DNA from: Urechis unicinctus
Lineage: Eukaryota; Annelida; Polychaeta; Xenopneusta; Urechidae
Direction of reading: 5' to 3'
Assembly (NCBI GenBank): GCA_034190875.2
Contig: CM067348.1
Location: forward strand, 8,203,563 to 8,267,562
Length of the DNA stretch: 64,000 nucleotides
Of this stretch, positions 1 to 12,943 are shown in pieces. The translations under genes and the position numbers were made by a program. The notes below the pieces were generated by a model. That model was not told where the DNA came from. It saw only the letters and a list, made by a program, of their open reading frames with translations, and ran no database searches. Every line of letters starts with the position of its first letter. Positions within the stretch are counted from its first letter, which is position 1.

Positions 1-511
1 AATTTATGAAATTGTAACTATTCATCAATGACACATACGAACTCTACTGGCTTAATGTGGGCTATTGTTGAGAGCTTTTGTTGTGTTTTGTATTTTTGCG
101 ATGAGCGAAGCATGACAAACGAACCGTTCATCAATTGCCACCCCCCCCCCCCCCACACACACACACACACACCCCTCGTGCCACGCGATCTCATTATGTA
201 TTTTGTCAAAATTCATAGTCACTCTTAGCCAAATAGAGCAGGGCGTGTGTAGTTTTCAATGGACAGCAGCTGTCACTGGCGGGGGTTGTTCAGTTAGAAT
301 CAATCGATATCCCATGAACCTCAGTCGATGCATCTCCCAGTTCTCACTACCCTGAAGCCAGATCTATATGGTTGGTATTTTCAAAAAGGCTTCTGACTTC
401 AACTCGTGGTCGTGGAAACTTGTCATCTAAGCATTCTTTGGTCTCCTATACGTATTGTGAATTAGTAACATTCCAATTAGCCCAACTCGAATGCGCCTAT
501 CTCGGCATTAC

Positions 512-542
<31 letters not shown>

Positions 543-1729
543 GGGGGTGGGGGGAGGGGGATGGGGGTGAAAGTATGGCGCGGTGGGAGGTTTGATCTAA
601 GTCTGAATGAACAGCCCCGACCTAACCCAATAAGCTGTCAGACAAAAACCATTACTCAATAAATAATGCCAACTAATCATTCATGTGTTTGCTTATGCAG
701 TGGAAGCATACTTGGACTGGTCGTCGTGCGCATCCTATTGTCAATCTATCACGGTAATGATCTCACTCCAACTGGTACATCATGATTTAAAAGCCACCGC
801 TGGCCTTCATCAAACATTCGAACATGTGGTTGATATAGGTAATTAATTGCACAAACTTTTGCTAATTTCCAGTGCCTATTGACCGAGGGTGAGATCAATC
901 GGGCGACGGGAGTGCGGAAGAGAGGCCGCCAGGGGGCGCTTCGCTTAGCTGTTCATTAAGGGGCGGTTTGTCGATGAGCGGTCATTTGTTGACGAGAGGG
1001 CTGGGGTGAGCTTGTATTGGACCGGTTGGGGTTCGGGTGGGGGGGGGGGGGGGGGCAAGGGGTGCTGGACCTGGTCTTTGCTAATGATGGCCTCACATCA
1101 ATCCATGTCGAAAACCTCCTATGCCTAAATAATTCCATGCGGTAACATAGATCTCAAATGAGGTATGTGATCAAATTTAGTTACAATATCATTCAGTTAA
1201 CGTCAGGCAACCGTTGATTTTTGACAGTCCTAAGATTCTCTAATGTCGTTCGCTCATATGTACACCAATACCACTAGGCGGTAGGGAAAAAGACCCTTCC
1301 GCCCATAAAGGCTCGCTCGTGTAGGGTTAGGCGAACAAGATATCCCTCAGCCCAGTTAAATCACTATAACTTATGACCTTCCGGCAGAATCAACACACTT
1401 GCGCGAGTTCTCATCAGCAGCGCATTCTATTGGCTGAACACTGAGAAATAGCACTCGCCGACAACACACATAATTTGTTTGGGAAAACCCCGGGGTTTCC
1501 TCGTCTTACTGTTGGTTTCACGCGTCATCTGACGTCATGTTACGGCGCTATCGCAGACGTTGTTTTCTTAGCAAGCGTTATGATGTAAATTATTTTAACA
1601 GAAGTGACAATGAAAGAAGTGATTTGAGCCATATGATGTGATCATTAGATGCTTCCTGTGTTTTTGATATCATAAGTATGCATGGGGAAATATTGCAAAT
1701 AATTTCGATCAGTCCATATCAGTTGTTGC
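1..1729. other. No gene seen; low-complexity runs
   Basis: I see no exon or RNA gene here. There is a poly-C run followed by (CA)n at about 138-172, G-rich runs at about 516-562 and a poly-G run at about 1038-1056. The rest is ordinary AT-rich sequence without protein similarity that I recognise. Confidence 0.5.
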
Positions 1730-2787
1730 AAAGTCTGGAAAGAGGTGTTTTGGCCAAGTCTAGAGAAAGATATTCTGGCTTAGTCGGGAAAGAGATATTA
1801 TTGCCAATTCAGGAGCGAACTATTCATGCCAATTCATGAGACATTCCTGCATAGTCAGGAGCGAGATATTCCTACTTAGTCACGAGAGAGATATTCCCAC
1901 ATAGTCAGATGCGAGATATTCCTAGTTAGTCAGGAGCGAGATATTCCTACTTAGTCACGAGAGAGATATTCCCACATAGTCAGGTGCGAGATATTCCTAG
2001 TTAGTCAGGAGCGAGATATTCCTACTGAATCAAGAGAGAGATATTCCTACTTAGTCAGGAGAGAGATATTCCTATTAAGTCAGGAGCGAGATATTCCTAC
2101 TAAGACAGGAGAGAGATATTCCTACTAAGTCAGGAGCGATATATTCCTAGTAAGTCAGGAGCGAGATATTCCTACTTAGTCAGGAGAGAAATATTCGTAC
2201 TTAGTAGTAATAACTCGCTCCTGACTTAGTCAGGAGAGAGATATTCCTACTAAGTCAGGAGCGAGATATTCCTACTTAGTCAGGAGAGAGATATTCCTAT
2301 TTAGTCAGGAGCGAGATATTCAAGAGAGATATATTCCTACTGAATCAGGAGAACGATATTCCTACTGAATCAGGAGAGAGATATTCCTGCTTAGTTAGGA
2401 GCGAGATATTCCTACTGAGTCAGGGGAGAGATATTCCTATAAAGTCAGGAGAGATATATTCTTACTGAATCAGGAGAACGATATTCCTACTTAGTCAGGA
2501 GAGATATTCCTACTAAGTCAGGAGCGAGATATTCCTACTGAATCAGGAGAGAGATATTCCTACTGAATCAGGAGAGAGATATTCCTACTAAGTCAGGAGC
2601 GAGATATTCCTACTGAATCAGGAGAGAGATATTCCTACTGAATCAGGAGCGAGATATTCCTACTTAGTCAGGAGCGAGATGTTTCTACTAAGTCAGGAGA
2701 GAGATATTCCTACTAAGTTAGGAGAGAGATATTCTTGCCGAGTCAAGAGAGAGGAATATTTGCCTGATCAGGAGATATAAATTGTTC
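1730..2787. repeat. Minisatellite, 25-bp unit
   Basis: Tandem array with a period of about 25 bp; the core reads TTAGTCAGGAG followed by AGAGATATTCCTAC with variants (CGAG/AGAG, TTAG/TAAG/TGAATC). The left edge is degenerate and the centre is regular, as expected for an array that homogenises from the middle. There are roughly 40 units. No coding potential is inferred. Confidence 0.9.
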
Positions 2788-2875
2788 CGGTGAGCCTAAT
2801 AAGCGGTCAGCCTAATGAGTGGTCAGCCTAATGAGTGGTCAGCTTAATGAGCGTTCAGCCTAATTAGCGGTCCGC
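2788..2875. repeat. Short 17-bp tandem repeat
   Basis: About five units of GGTCAGCCTAATGAGT-type sequence directly abut the 25-bp array, so two unrelated repeats touch here. Confidence 0.75.
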
Positions 2876-2937
2876 CTCTAGGGTCGGTACCGGGACGCGT
2901 CTTTTCCTTAATCGACATTCATGATGTTTGTTAACAG

Positions 2938-3026
2938 TGCCATGGACATTATGATGAAAGTACTTGCTGAAGATACAGAAGAGCTGACAGCTACGCAGAG
3001 AGGGTTCACTCTAATTGAGTTACGTG
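2938..3026 (+). CDS. Orphan candidate exon, function unknown
   Basis: A short open stretch is bounded by a good acceptor (TTTGTTAACAG) and a consensus donor (GTGAGC). It would encode 29 residues beginning AMDIMMKVLAEDTEEL, a plausible amphipathic helix. I could not match it to a family and found no partner exon nearby. It lies 11 kb upstream of plakin gene 1 on the same strand, so it could be a remote 5' exon of that gene, but it could equally be chance. Confidence 0.18.
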
Positions 3027-4487
3027 GTGAGCGTTTCTAGCAAAACCACCATCACGCGGCGCACACGTCAAATCAAAAGAAGCACACGGGACTGTCATCG
3101 TATAGGTCGATGCGCCTTAAATTTTCCATAGACGTTATGACAAACTACGCGCTTGCAAACAGGTGGCATGTTCTCGTATTTTGTCGAGAATGAGCTCATT
3201 TACCGTAGCTATAAGCTCTTTGATGACGCTAATCTTCACTCTAGTCAAGCCCTCCACGCCCCTGGCCGCGGGACACTTACATGTGTCGGGTACTCTACGG
3301 CGCAACGGAACCAAGTAACATTGCACCTAAATAAGCACTAAAACCTAGAATCATAACGTACAACAGTTGCTCTCATAACGCATTACAATGATGAAAAAGA
3401 CTTCAAGAAATGTATTGTACGACCAAATGGGCAGAAAAACGAACTGGTTGTATACAAAACGGACGGACGTTATGACCGTTCCAAAAGCGGTTTTATCAAA
3501 CTGGATAAGCCGATTGCTAGACCCTATCAAACATGGTCGCCATTCCTACAAACTGACATAGACATATTAGAAAGGGATCATATGACTCGTCGCTGGTGTG
3601 TCTGGTTTAAACTAACGGGCAAAGATAAGACTTGTTAGGGTTGACGTACGGGGAGTTTTCACTAGTATTCAAATTACTCATTGAAAAAGATAATTAGCTG
3701 TTTGTTTCCAGCTTCATCGTTCTGAAAAACTCAAGATTCTGGAGGACATCAGTTCACTACGGTCAAACCTTGTCAAAACCTTGGTCAAATAGGCTGGAAC
3801 TAGTTAAAAAAAAACAGCTCAATGTGTTTTTAGTATTTTGACCGGATCGTACTGCTTTTATTGTTTTCAATATCGAGTTGTTTAATAGTGGCGAAAACAA
3901 AAATATCAGCAGCCGCAAGACGACTTCATGGCCCACACCAATATATATGTAAAAGCGCGGATGGATGAAACAACGTTGGAGAGTCGCGTCAGTGGCGATG
4001 GGTTAACTTGTGTTAAGTTGAACCGCTACTGGGAGATGGCCAATAAATCAATTTAGTGGATAAGTTGTGTCGCCTATTGACCAACAAGAAGCCAACGGTG
4101 GACTATACTAACTGTGATCGGCCTGATCAGGGACGAGATATGTGTCTGTCTGCTGCAGAGAGTCATCGTTAACGATATTAGGCACGGTTTCCAGACTTTT
4201 AAAACAAATAAAGTAAGTGAGGAATCCGGACATTTGATAAGCTACGTGATTGAATGGTGCATACTGTACATAGCGTGATAAATCAATAGTGGGAGATAAA
4301 GAGCGCGTTGTCGTGTTTTTCTCTTATCTTCTGGTTGATACTTGATTAACAGGAAGTGATGATAACTCACGTATATGCGGGGCTTATAACATATGTACGT
4401 ACTGTATAATTTGCATATATGCGACAACTCTAGCCTTGACGTCATGTCCATGTCCATACAAGAAGTTCCGCTATTTTCTCATTCGTT
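3027..4487. other. No gene seen
   Basis: Unique-looking AT-rich sequence. Short open frames on both strands lack splice context or recognisable domains. Confidence 0.5.
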
Positions 4488-4812
4488 AAGGCTACTAAGT
4501 GATGACGTCATAATTCAATCCGACCGCCCGTTGCTCACGCAAAAAGGTAGGAAAACAGCCACAGGATAGCATTGCTAAACAAGATAAGGATTTTCGATGA
4601 CTTGCATTTTGTCCTTGAAATCGTTTTTAACTGGTGAATCATACATATATTATAGCCCTGTGATTCTCTAAATAGCCATGTAAGTTTGATATTTATCCTG
4701 TTAGCGGTCGCTGAGATAATGCCTCCAAGACATGACTAGAATGCTACACAGCAAAGTTGTTAAGGAGCTAAGAATCAGTATAAGCGAAGTGACGTCACAC
4801 TTTCTAGCCCTG
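4488..4812. mobile_element. MITE-like inverted-repeat element, copy 1
   Basis: About 325 bp sharing long stretches with 7555-7917 and 15513-15632, for example AGACATGACTAGAATGCTA and the 3' end GTGACGTCACACTT.TAGCCCT. The left end (AAGGCTACTAAGTGATGACGTCA) is an inverted copy of the right end, so terminal inverted repeats of about 23 bp are visible. There is no coding sequence. The superfamily is unclear: I could not define a target-site duplication. Confidence 0.7.
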
Positions 4813-4819
4813 TACAATA

Positions 4820-5162
4820 AGGCCAGTACACTTAGGTCAGTACCTTAGACCAATACATGACTGTGCGTACACTAAGCTATTACTCGACATACGGTACATG
4901 GTGGCCACTACTTGGAGGCAAATACATGACAGCAAGTAAAAGACAAACAGTACATGACAGTAAGTAAACGACAAACAGTACATGACGGCCAGTAAACGAC
5001 AAACAGTACATGACGGCCATGCATGACGGCCAGTACATGACGGCCAGTTCATGACGGCCAGTTCATGACGACAAGTTCATGACGACCAGTTCATGACGGC
5101 CACTTCATGACGACCACTTCATGACGACCTCTTCATGACGACCACTTCATGACGGCCAGTTA
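4820..5162. repeat. Minisatellite, 13-14-bp and longer units
   Basis: Repeats of TTCATGACGGCCAG and TACATGACGGCCAG pass leftward into a longer unit with ACGACAAACAGTACATGAC. Order decays to the left. Confidence 0.85.
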
Positions 5163-6097
5163 CATAATTGTGTGTAATGTGAATACCTTGCTGGATTTCC
5201 TTTGTTGACCGGACTTGCTGCACTAAGATTGGGGTTAAATATTTCAGTAATTCAAATGTCTGAGAGCCAGAAAACTGTGGGTAACTGATTCTTGGTCCTA
5301 GCGATCCTTAATGTTTGATTTAATGGCTTTGTTTATGCATAACTCCGCCCCGAGCGATGCGAGGTGGGCGTGGCTATCATCGGTAGCTCATATTCCACAC
5401 GCTCTGGTTACGCTAACGAGGCAACCACATAAAGTTATTATCATTGTATAGCTTTCTCGCGGCGTCTACTCAACGCTGAGTTACGTTGACTTTTCATTCT
5501 ACACGCTCACAATAGGATACCTAATTGTCGATACCGTTACATAAAACAACCGATGACTCAACAGAAACGTTATTATATAACCCGTGGCGGGCAGATCGGA
5601 CCAGCTGTCATCATGGCTCGGAGCTCGTATATTGGACAGGTAACACGATGGTGCAGGTGTGGATTAGTACGCGAAAACAGCGAGTACTGAACGAGCCAAT
5701 AACAGATCAATTGTGGTGTCGCTAATCTATCGATTTGCATCTTAATTGATGTCCAATAGTTCCTTACCAAACACAGTTGTTGTGTTTTATTAGCTCCCCG
5801 CTGCTCCCAACATTGTTTGTTATGACGTCACAGTGCGTGCGTCAGCACTGCGCGGACATATTGTTACATAGTCGTTCCATTAACCTGGGAACACCTGGGA
5901 CAAGCCGATGCAGGGTACACCCTGGTTCAGTGTTAATCCTGGTATGAGCCGTACCGCTCCCAGCGAAACACAGGAGGATAGAGAAAGTGATTCATCATAT
6001 AGGGTGGCGCCAATGGCATCCTTTCTATTGATGTGAACCCTAAATCATTGCCAAATAAACTCGATTTTTTCGAAGCCACTGAAATCGCAATCTCAAT
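5163..6097. other. No gene seen
   Basis: No exon that I can support. A segment ending in a possible donor at 5640 is open but shows no recognisable protein. A full CRE-type palindrome (TGACGTCA) lies at about 5823. Confidence 0.45.
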
Positions 6098-7205
6098 ATT
6101 CAGGGGCGTTGCTTCCTATAGACCGTGCAGGCCGTGGCCTACACATTTCCCCAGAAAGTCGAAAAAATAAAAATGCCAAAAATGCAATAAAAATCGGAGG
6201 GGGAGGGAGGTATAGGGGTAATGGAACACCAGAAACAAGATTTGCCAAGAACAGATTGATTGATTGATTTGTCGGAATCTACACGTATAGAATGGTTTAT
6301 AGTCTTTATACCCCAAGGAAGAGTGCGAACGACTGGAGTCCGCATATTGTAAAGTTCGGGCCGGCCGCGTATTGTTAAGTTCCGTCTTTTAAACATTTGT
6401 AAGGATACTTGGTGGGCGCTTTTTCTTTGAAATGTAAAGAGACCAAGAGCCTGACACAGGTCATCATGACCGAAAACATTCCCAAGTGTTCCGATATCAG
6501 ATGTCTTACTTTACCTCCTGTAGACGAAGACACCAAACAAAAGTTGTTAAACGGAACCTGGCCATCATGTCTTCAGTTCTCATTTCCAACACGGTCAGTC
6601 TTTTTCTTAGTTTCAAACCTTTAATAAGTTGTTTTAAATTGTGTGCTTAGTACAATAACTCACAGCTATATTTGTGGATTTGTCCTGTCCTTAGATAGAT
6701 TTTTCTTGCCTACCAGATGGGGTTCCAGTGCTGGAGAATCTCATCTTGGCACCCCCCCCCATGTAAGACGACTCGCGTGAATTACTTGTGACGTAACGTT
6801 ATAAACATTGCGACGTCACATTCCCAACCACAGCATCTGAATAATTCTTGTTTTTATATCAAAATGCATCATTTCGATAAGTTTGTATTTAAATATCTAT
6901 TTTAAAGTGCAAGACAGTATGCAAGAAAAAGTGTCTACCATGAGATACTTGGATCAGGTGGAAATATCCGTTATTGAGGGTAACTGTTTTGGCGGGAACG
7001 AGGCTCTGCCGGTTATTCCAGTCATGAGACTTAAAAATAAGTAAAATGTCATGATATATATGGTCTATGAAACATTCTTTTTGCAACCAAATATACGCCA
7101 AAACGCACCTCTGACATTCTAGGGTCAAATTTTTTTCGGGGGAGCATGCCCCCAGACCCCCCTAGAATTCGGCTTACACATTGATTCCATCCAAACTACG
7201 CCCCT
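6098..7205 (+). mobile_element. Possible hAT-like DNA transposon relic
   Basis: The left edge begins CAGGGGCGTTGCTTCC and the right edge, read on the other strand, begins AAGGGGCGTAGTTTGG: short imperfect terminal inverted repeats. Inside, at about 6463-6600, the frame reads PPVDEDTKQKLLNGTWP then FSFPTR, which resembles the segment before the TTF-type zinc finger of some hAT transposases. A G/C-rich GCATGCCCCCAGACCCCCC motif near 7144-7162 is of a kind common in invertebrate repeats. No matching 8-bp target duplication was found, so the boundaries and family are tentative. Confidence 0.3.
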
Positions 7206-7554
7206 TATCTTGCAAACACCCTGGTGGGCGCGGCATTATTTAACGAAATGTGATGTCATGTGATGTCATGTGATGTCGAAGTTCAGAAGATAAACGTGGC
7301 GCCATTTTACAACCACCTCTTGGTATCCTATTCTCGCGCCATAGAATACATCACTCGTAGGCAGGGGTGAACGGTGTTCATTAAAACCAGCACGCATTAA
7401 CAGACCTACTCGCCGGCTTTAATACACTTGATGGTACAAAAAAGCCCCGCTTAATTTTGTCAACAAATGTTTAGTAAAAACAATCAGACCACTGGCGCTC
7501 GGTTGCCGATGCCAAGCTTCCGAGCGCAGAGCCGCTTCCGGGCGCCGATTCACC
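7206..7554. other. No gene seen; GCTCGG inverted motif
   Basis: Contains a threefold ATGTGATGTC repeat at about 7248-7276. At about 7497-7530 a GCGCTCGGTTGCCGATGC segment with an inverted GAGCGC resembles the arm of the foldback element at 59294-59418. Confidence 0.4.
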
Positions 7555-7917
7555 AAGTGTTACTGAGTGACGTCGTCCTATTCCCGTACGACCCCACGCT
7601 GCGCCCGAAAAAAGGTGCGAAACCAGGCCGACTGGCTGCAGCCACAGGGGGTCCCTATAGCCAGGATAGCGTTGCCATACAAGAGAAGGACTTTTGACGC
7701 CTTGTATTTTGTCCTTAAAATTGTTAGAAGCTGGTGTATCATACATATATTGTAGCCCCCGGTGATTCTCTAAATAACCATGTAAGTTTGATATTGCTCC
7801 TGTTAGTGGTAACCGACATATTGCCTCCCAGACATGACTAGAATGCTAAAGCAAAAAGATGTTAAGGAGCCAGTTATTACCGTTATCAGCGATGTGACGT
7901 CACACTTTGTAGCCCTA
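7555..7917. mobile_element. MITE-like inverted-repeat element, copy 2
   Basis: Same family as 4488-4812: shared blocks include TACATATATTGTAGCCC, GTGATTCTCTAAATA.CCATGTAAGTTTGATATT, and the end GATGTGACGTCACACTTTGTAGCCCTA. It is somewhat longer than copy 1 because of extra sequence around 7600-7660. It is non-coding; the open frame across it is incidental. Confidence 0.7.
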
Positions 7918-7984
7918 CGAACCTTTACTTGTTAGCGGCTCGGCGCTCGGAATTGCCTAGGCGCTCGGAAGCCTTGGAACCGAT

Positions 7985-10935
7985 CCTAAGAGGCAGTCGT
8001 CTTCAGCTTCATGTTGTATCCGTCAGACTAAGAGGCAGTCGTCTTCAACTTCATGTCGTATCCGTCAGTCTAAGAGGCAGTCGTCTTCAGCTTCATGTTG
8101 TACCAGTCAGACTAAGAGGCAGTCGTCTTCAGCTTCATGTTGTGTCCCTGATTCTAAGAGGCAGTCGTCTTCAGCTTCATGTTGTGTCCCTGATTCTAAG
8201 AGGCAGTCGTCTTCAGCTTCATGTTGTACCAGTCAGTCTAAGAGGCATTCCTCCTCAGCTTCATGTTGTACCAGTCAGACTAAGAGGCAGTCGTCTTCAG
8301 CTTCATGTTGTGTCCCTGATTCTAAGAGGCAGTCGTCTTCAGCTTCATGTTGTACCAGTCAGTCTAAGAGGCATATGTCCTCAGCTTCATGTTGTACCAG
8401 TCAGACTAAGAGGCAGTCGTCTTCAGCTTCATGTTGTATCCCCCGATTCTAAGAGGCAGTCGTCTTCAGCTTTATGTCGTATCCACCAGACTAAGAGGCA
8501 GTCGTCTTCAGCTTCATGTTGTATCCGTCAGACTAAGAAGCAGTCGTCTTCAGCTTCATGATGTATCCGTCAGACTAAGAGGCAGTTGTCTTCAGCTTCA
8601 TGTCATATCCGTCAGTCTAAGAGGCAGTCGTCTTCAGCTTCATGTTGTATCCGTCAGACTAAGAGGCAGTCGTCTTCAGCTTCATGTTGCACCAGTCAGA
8701 CTAAGAGGCTGTCGTCTTCAGCTTCATGTAGTGTCCCTGATTCTAAGAGGCAGTTGTCTTCAGCTTCATGTTGTACCAGTCAGACTAAGAGGCAGTCGTC
8801 CTCAGCTTCATGTTGTACCAGTCAGACTAAGAGGCAGTCATCTTCAGCTTCATGTTGTATCCCCCGATTCTAAGAGGCAGTCGTCTTCAGCTTCATGTCG
8901 TATCCGCCAGACTAAGAGGCAGTCGTCTTCAGCTTCATGTTGCACCAGTCAGACTAAGAGGCAGTCGTCTTCAGCTTCATGTAGTGTCCCTGATTCTAAG
9001 AGGCAGTCGTCTTCAGCTTCATGTTGTACCAGTCAGACTAAGAGGCAGTCGTCTTCAGCTTCATGTCGTATCCGTCAGACTAAGAGGCAGTCGTCTTCAG
9101 CTTCATGTCGTATCCGTCAGTCTAAGAGGCAGTCGTCTTCAGCTTCATGTCGTATACCTCAGTCTAAGAGGCAGTCGTCTTCAGCTTCATGTCGTATCCG
9201 CCAGTCTTAGAGGCAGTCGTCTTCAGCTTCATGTCGTATCTGTCAGTCCAAGAGGCAGTCGTCTTGAGCTTCATGTCGTATCCGTCAGACTAAGAGGCAG
9301 TCGTCTTCAGCTTCATATCGTATCTGTCTGGCTAAGAGGCAGTCGTCTTCAGCTTCATGTTGTACCAGTCAGACTAAGAGGCAGTCGTCTTCAGCTTCAT
9401 GTCGTATACCTCAGTCCAAGAGGCAGTCGTCTTGAGCTTCATGTCGTATCCGTCAGACTAGAGGGCAGTCGTCTTCAGCTTCATATCGTATCTGTCTGGC
9501 TAAGAGGCAGTCGTCTTCAGCTTCATGTTGTACCAGTCAGACTAAGAGGCAGTCGTCTTCAGCTTCATGTCGTATACCTCAGTCTAAGAGGCAGTCGTCT
9601 TCAGCTTCATGTCGTATACTTCAGTCTAAGAGGCAGTCGTCTTCAGCTTCATGTCGTATCCGCCAGACTTAGAGTCAGTCGTCATCTGCTTCATGTCGTA
9701 TCCGTCAGTCTAAGAGGCAGTCGTCTTTAGCTTCATGTTGTACCCTGTAGACTAAGAGACAGTCGTCTTCAGCTTCATGTCGTACAAGTCAGTCTAAGAG
9801 GCAGTCGTCTTCAGCTTGATGCTGTAACAGTCGGTCTAAGAGGCAGTCGTCTTCAGCTTCATGTTGTACCGGTCAGACTAAGAGGCAGTCGTCTTCAGTT
9901 TCATGTTGTACCAGTCAGACTAAGAGGCAATCGTATTCAGCTTCATGTCGTACCAGTCAGACTAAGAGGCAGTCGTCTTTAGCTTCATGTCGTACCAATC
10001 AGTCTAAGAGGCAGTCGTCTTCAGCTTCATGTTGTACCAGTCAGACTAAGAGGCAGTCGTCTTCAGTTTCATGTTGTACCAGTCAGACTAAGAGGCAATC
10101 GTCTTCAGCTTCATGTCGTACCAGTCAGACTAAGAGGCAGTCGTCTTTAGCTTCATGTCGTACCAGTCAGTCTAAGAGGCAGTCGTCTTCAGCTTCATGT
10201 TGTACCAGTCAGACTAAGAGGCAGTCGTCTTCAGCTTCATGTTGTACCAGTCAGACTAAGAGGCAATCGTCTTCAGCTTCATGTCGTACCAGTCAGACTA
10301 AGAGGCAGTCGTCTTTAGCTTCATGTCGTACCAGTCAGTCTAAGAGGCAGTCGTCTTCAGCTTCATGCTGTAACAGTCGGTCTAAGAGGCAGTCGTCTTC
10401 ATCTTCATGTTGTACCAGTCAGACTAAGAGGCAGTCGTCTTCAGCTTCATGTCGTACCAGTCAGACTAAGAGGCAGTCGTCTTTAGCTTCATGTCGTACC
10501 AGTCAGTCTAAGAGGCAGTCGTCTTCAGCTTCATGTTGTACCAGTCAGACTAAGAGGCAGTCGTCTTCAGCTTCATGTTGTACCAGTCAGACTAAGAGGC
10601 AATCGTCTTCAGCTTCATGTCGTACCAGTCAGACTAAGAGGCAGTCGTCTTTAGCTTCATGTCGTACCAGTCAGTCTAAGAGGCAGTCGTCTTCAGCTTC
10701 ATGCTGTAACAGTCGGTCTAAGAGGCAGTCGTCTTCATCTTCATGTTGTACCAGTCAGACTAAGAGGCAGTCGTCTTCAGCTTCATGTTGTACCAGTCAG
10801 TCTAAGAGGCAGTCGTCTTTAGAGTCATGTCGTACCCTTCATAGTAAGAGGCAGTAGTCTTTAGCGTCATGTCTTTCCCGTCATTCAAAGAGGCAGTAGA
10901 CTTTAGCGTCATGTCGTGCCCGTCAGGCTAAGGCG
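7985..10935. repeat. Large minisatellite, 42-bp unit
   Basis: Close to 70 tandem units of 42 bp; each contains AGGCAGTCGTCTTCAGCTTC followed by ATGTTGTACCAGTCAGACTA or variants. Because 42 is a multiple of three, several frames stay open for hundreds of codons with a 14-residue period. From about 9700 a higher-order pattern of several units recurs, which implies recent unequal exchange of blocks. I treat it as non-coding: there is no splice context, and more than one frame is open at once. Confidence 0.92.
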
Positions 10936-11414
10936 AAATGGTTTTTAGCTTCATGTCACAGCCACTGAAAACCATTTGATTTATCACCTCTTGTTGACCT
11001 TACAAACACAGATGTCTCGGTTTGCAAAACAGCAAACGTAATGGCTACTTGGGGTCAATAACGAAGAAAACCCACGGCTCGAAGCCTCCCGAGCAAAAGT
11101 TCAGTGGACTTAGGCTTGGATCTGTCCATAATTATGATCTTGTATCGGTTTATCATACATAATAGTAGCGGTTAATTCTCAGAGCATGCACATATGACAT
11201 GGGGTTATATGTTTATCTTACATCGCCTACCATAACAACGATTGTGACATCTTGATAAGGAAACAACCTGTTAACCAGCCATTACAACATTGCCTCTTTC
11301 GTAGGAAACGTCGCATTTGAGAAGATCATTGAACTGTACACACATACAACCTTCTCCACGTCCTGCGGTGTTCTCTCGTTGTCTTTCTGATTTGTAATCT
11401 TGTCTTGCTTACTT

Positions 11415-11500
11415 TTTCTTCTTCTTCTTCTTCTTCTTCTTCTTCTTCTTCTTCTTCTTCTTCTTCTTCTTCTTCTTCTTCTTCTTTTCTTCTTCTTCAA
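11415..11500. repeat. (TTC)n microsatellite
   Basis: Nearly pure TTC/GAA trinucleotide tract of about 25 units; a homopurine-homopyrimidine sequence of the kind that can form triplex DNA. Confidence 0.95.
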
Positions 11501-12799
11501 CTCATACCAAATAGCAGCTAGGAAATAGTTGTGACATGACGATGACCGTTTGACCTCTCACCTCTCCTCCCAGTGGCCTTCACCTCAGTTGTCCCTCTGC
11601 AAGGTTACCCTCCCAGTCTCAGCAGCCAGGCTATGCGTACCATCCACGCTGGTGAGATGCTTTAGAGACAGGATTGAACCATGTAATAGCATACACACAA
11701 GAGTCATCAGGAGCCAATTAAACTCTCACCATGTCGGCAAATCTCCTCCAACCTTTGTTATATGAACCCCCATCAGTGGTCGACGGCATCCGCGCCAATG
11801 GTACCAGCAAGAATCTGACACCGTGTTTGTGGGACTTGACTGGTGAATCAAATCTCAAATGTTATCAGCATCTGCTTGCTTGTGTCATATTCGAGGCCAG
11901 AGTTTTAGGATGTTGATGCAGCGTGGAGTTTGTTAGACCACTGTGCCGCTTCCCCGCCCGGATCTATCTGGCCAGTTGTTTCATGGCGCCGCGCAGGCGT
12001 CCCCAACTGCGTGTTTATCTGTTTATGAAGTTCTTTTTACAGAAAATAAACAGATATTGCACTCAAGAAGTATCATTATGAGAGAATGTGACGGCAAGGT
12101 ATCGAGAATATTTTCAGCGTTACCCATACTTAGCCTCGCTCCTGACTCAGTCTCACCAGTTCACTGGTGGAGTATGACTTTATGTTTCGAGTACGATGCA
12201 GGTTCGTATATCTATAAATCAGAAGTCTCTCTTCGTAAGCAGAATGTTTTCCTATCAGCATGTTAACGATGATATTTAATGGTAACCTTACGGCTTTACC
12301 TTACAAATAAGTAATAAATGATAGAAGGCGTTCATATTCTAAAACATACACTACGCTGGTCGGCAGGCGACTAATGGGGTTTCTTTCGCTTCGTCACGCT
12401 TGGCAGTCCCGCGCGTGTCTCGCCCTTCCTATGTTCTAGGTCATGACGAGTGCTCGTCATAGCGCCACCGGAAATGACGCGAAACCGTTCTCAGAAAGCA
12501 ATGTTATAGCTAGACTTATCGTGTAAGAAGCAATAGCACAAATAATGTTCATAAAACATAATTCCCGCTTCCTGCTTTATTAAAGCTAAATGTATTACTA
12601 TCGATCTATATAAAGTGCATTAAATTTGATGTTGGTATGCCGATTTGAATCATCGCTAGCTATATAAGCGTCAATTTATCATAACTTGTAACATTTCGTC
12701 GCGATTATTCTCTCGAATTGTACCGTGGCAGTATGACAGTATTGGATGAAGCTACACACAGGGTTAGTGGAAAGAGAGATAGATAAGAGAGACAAAGCG

Positions 12800-12943
<144 letters not shown>

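Noticed and set aside
1730-2787. CRISPR-like regular spacing
   Set aside because: Units are head-to-tail with no unique spacers, and the context is eukaryotic; it is a minisatellite.
7929-9730. Long plus-strand open frames (up to 292 codons)
   Set aside because: They run entirely inside the 42-bp minisatellite, overlap one another in different frames and have no splice or start context.
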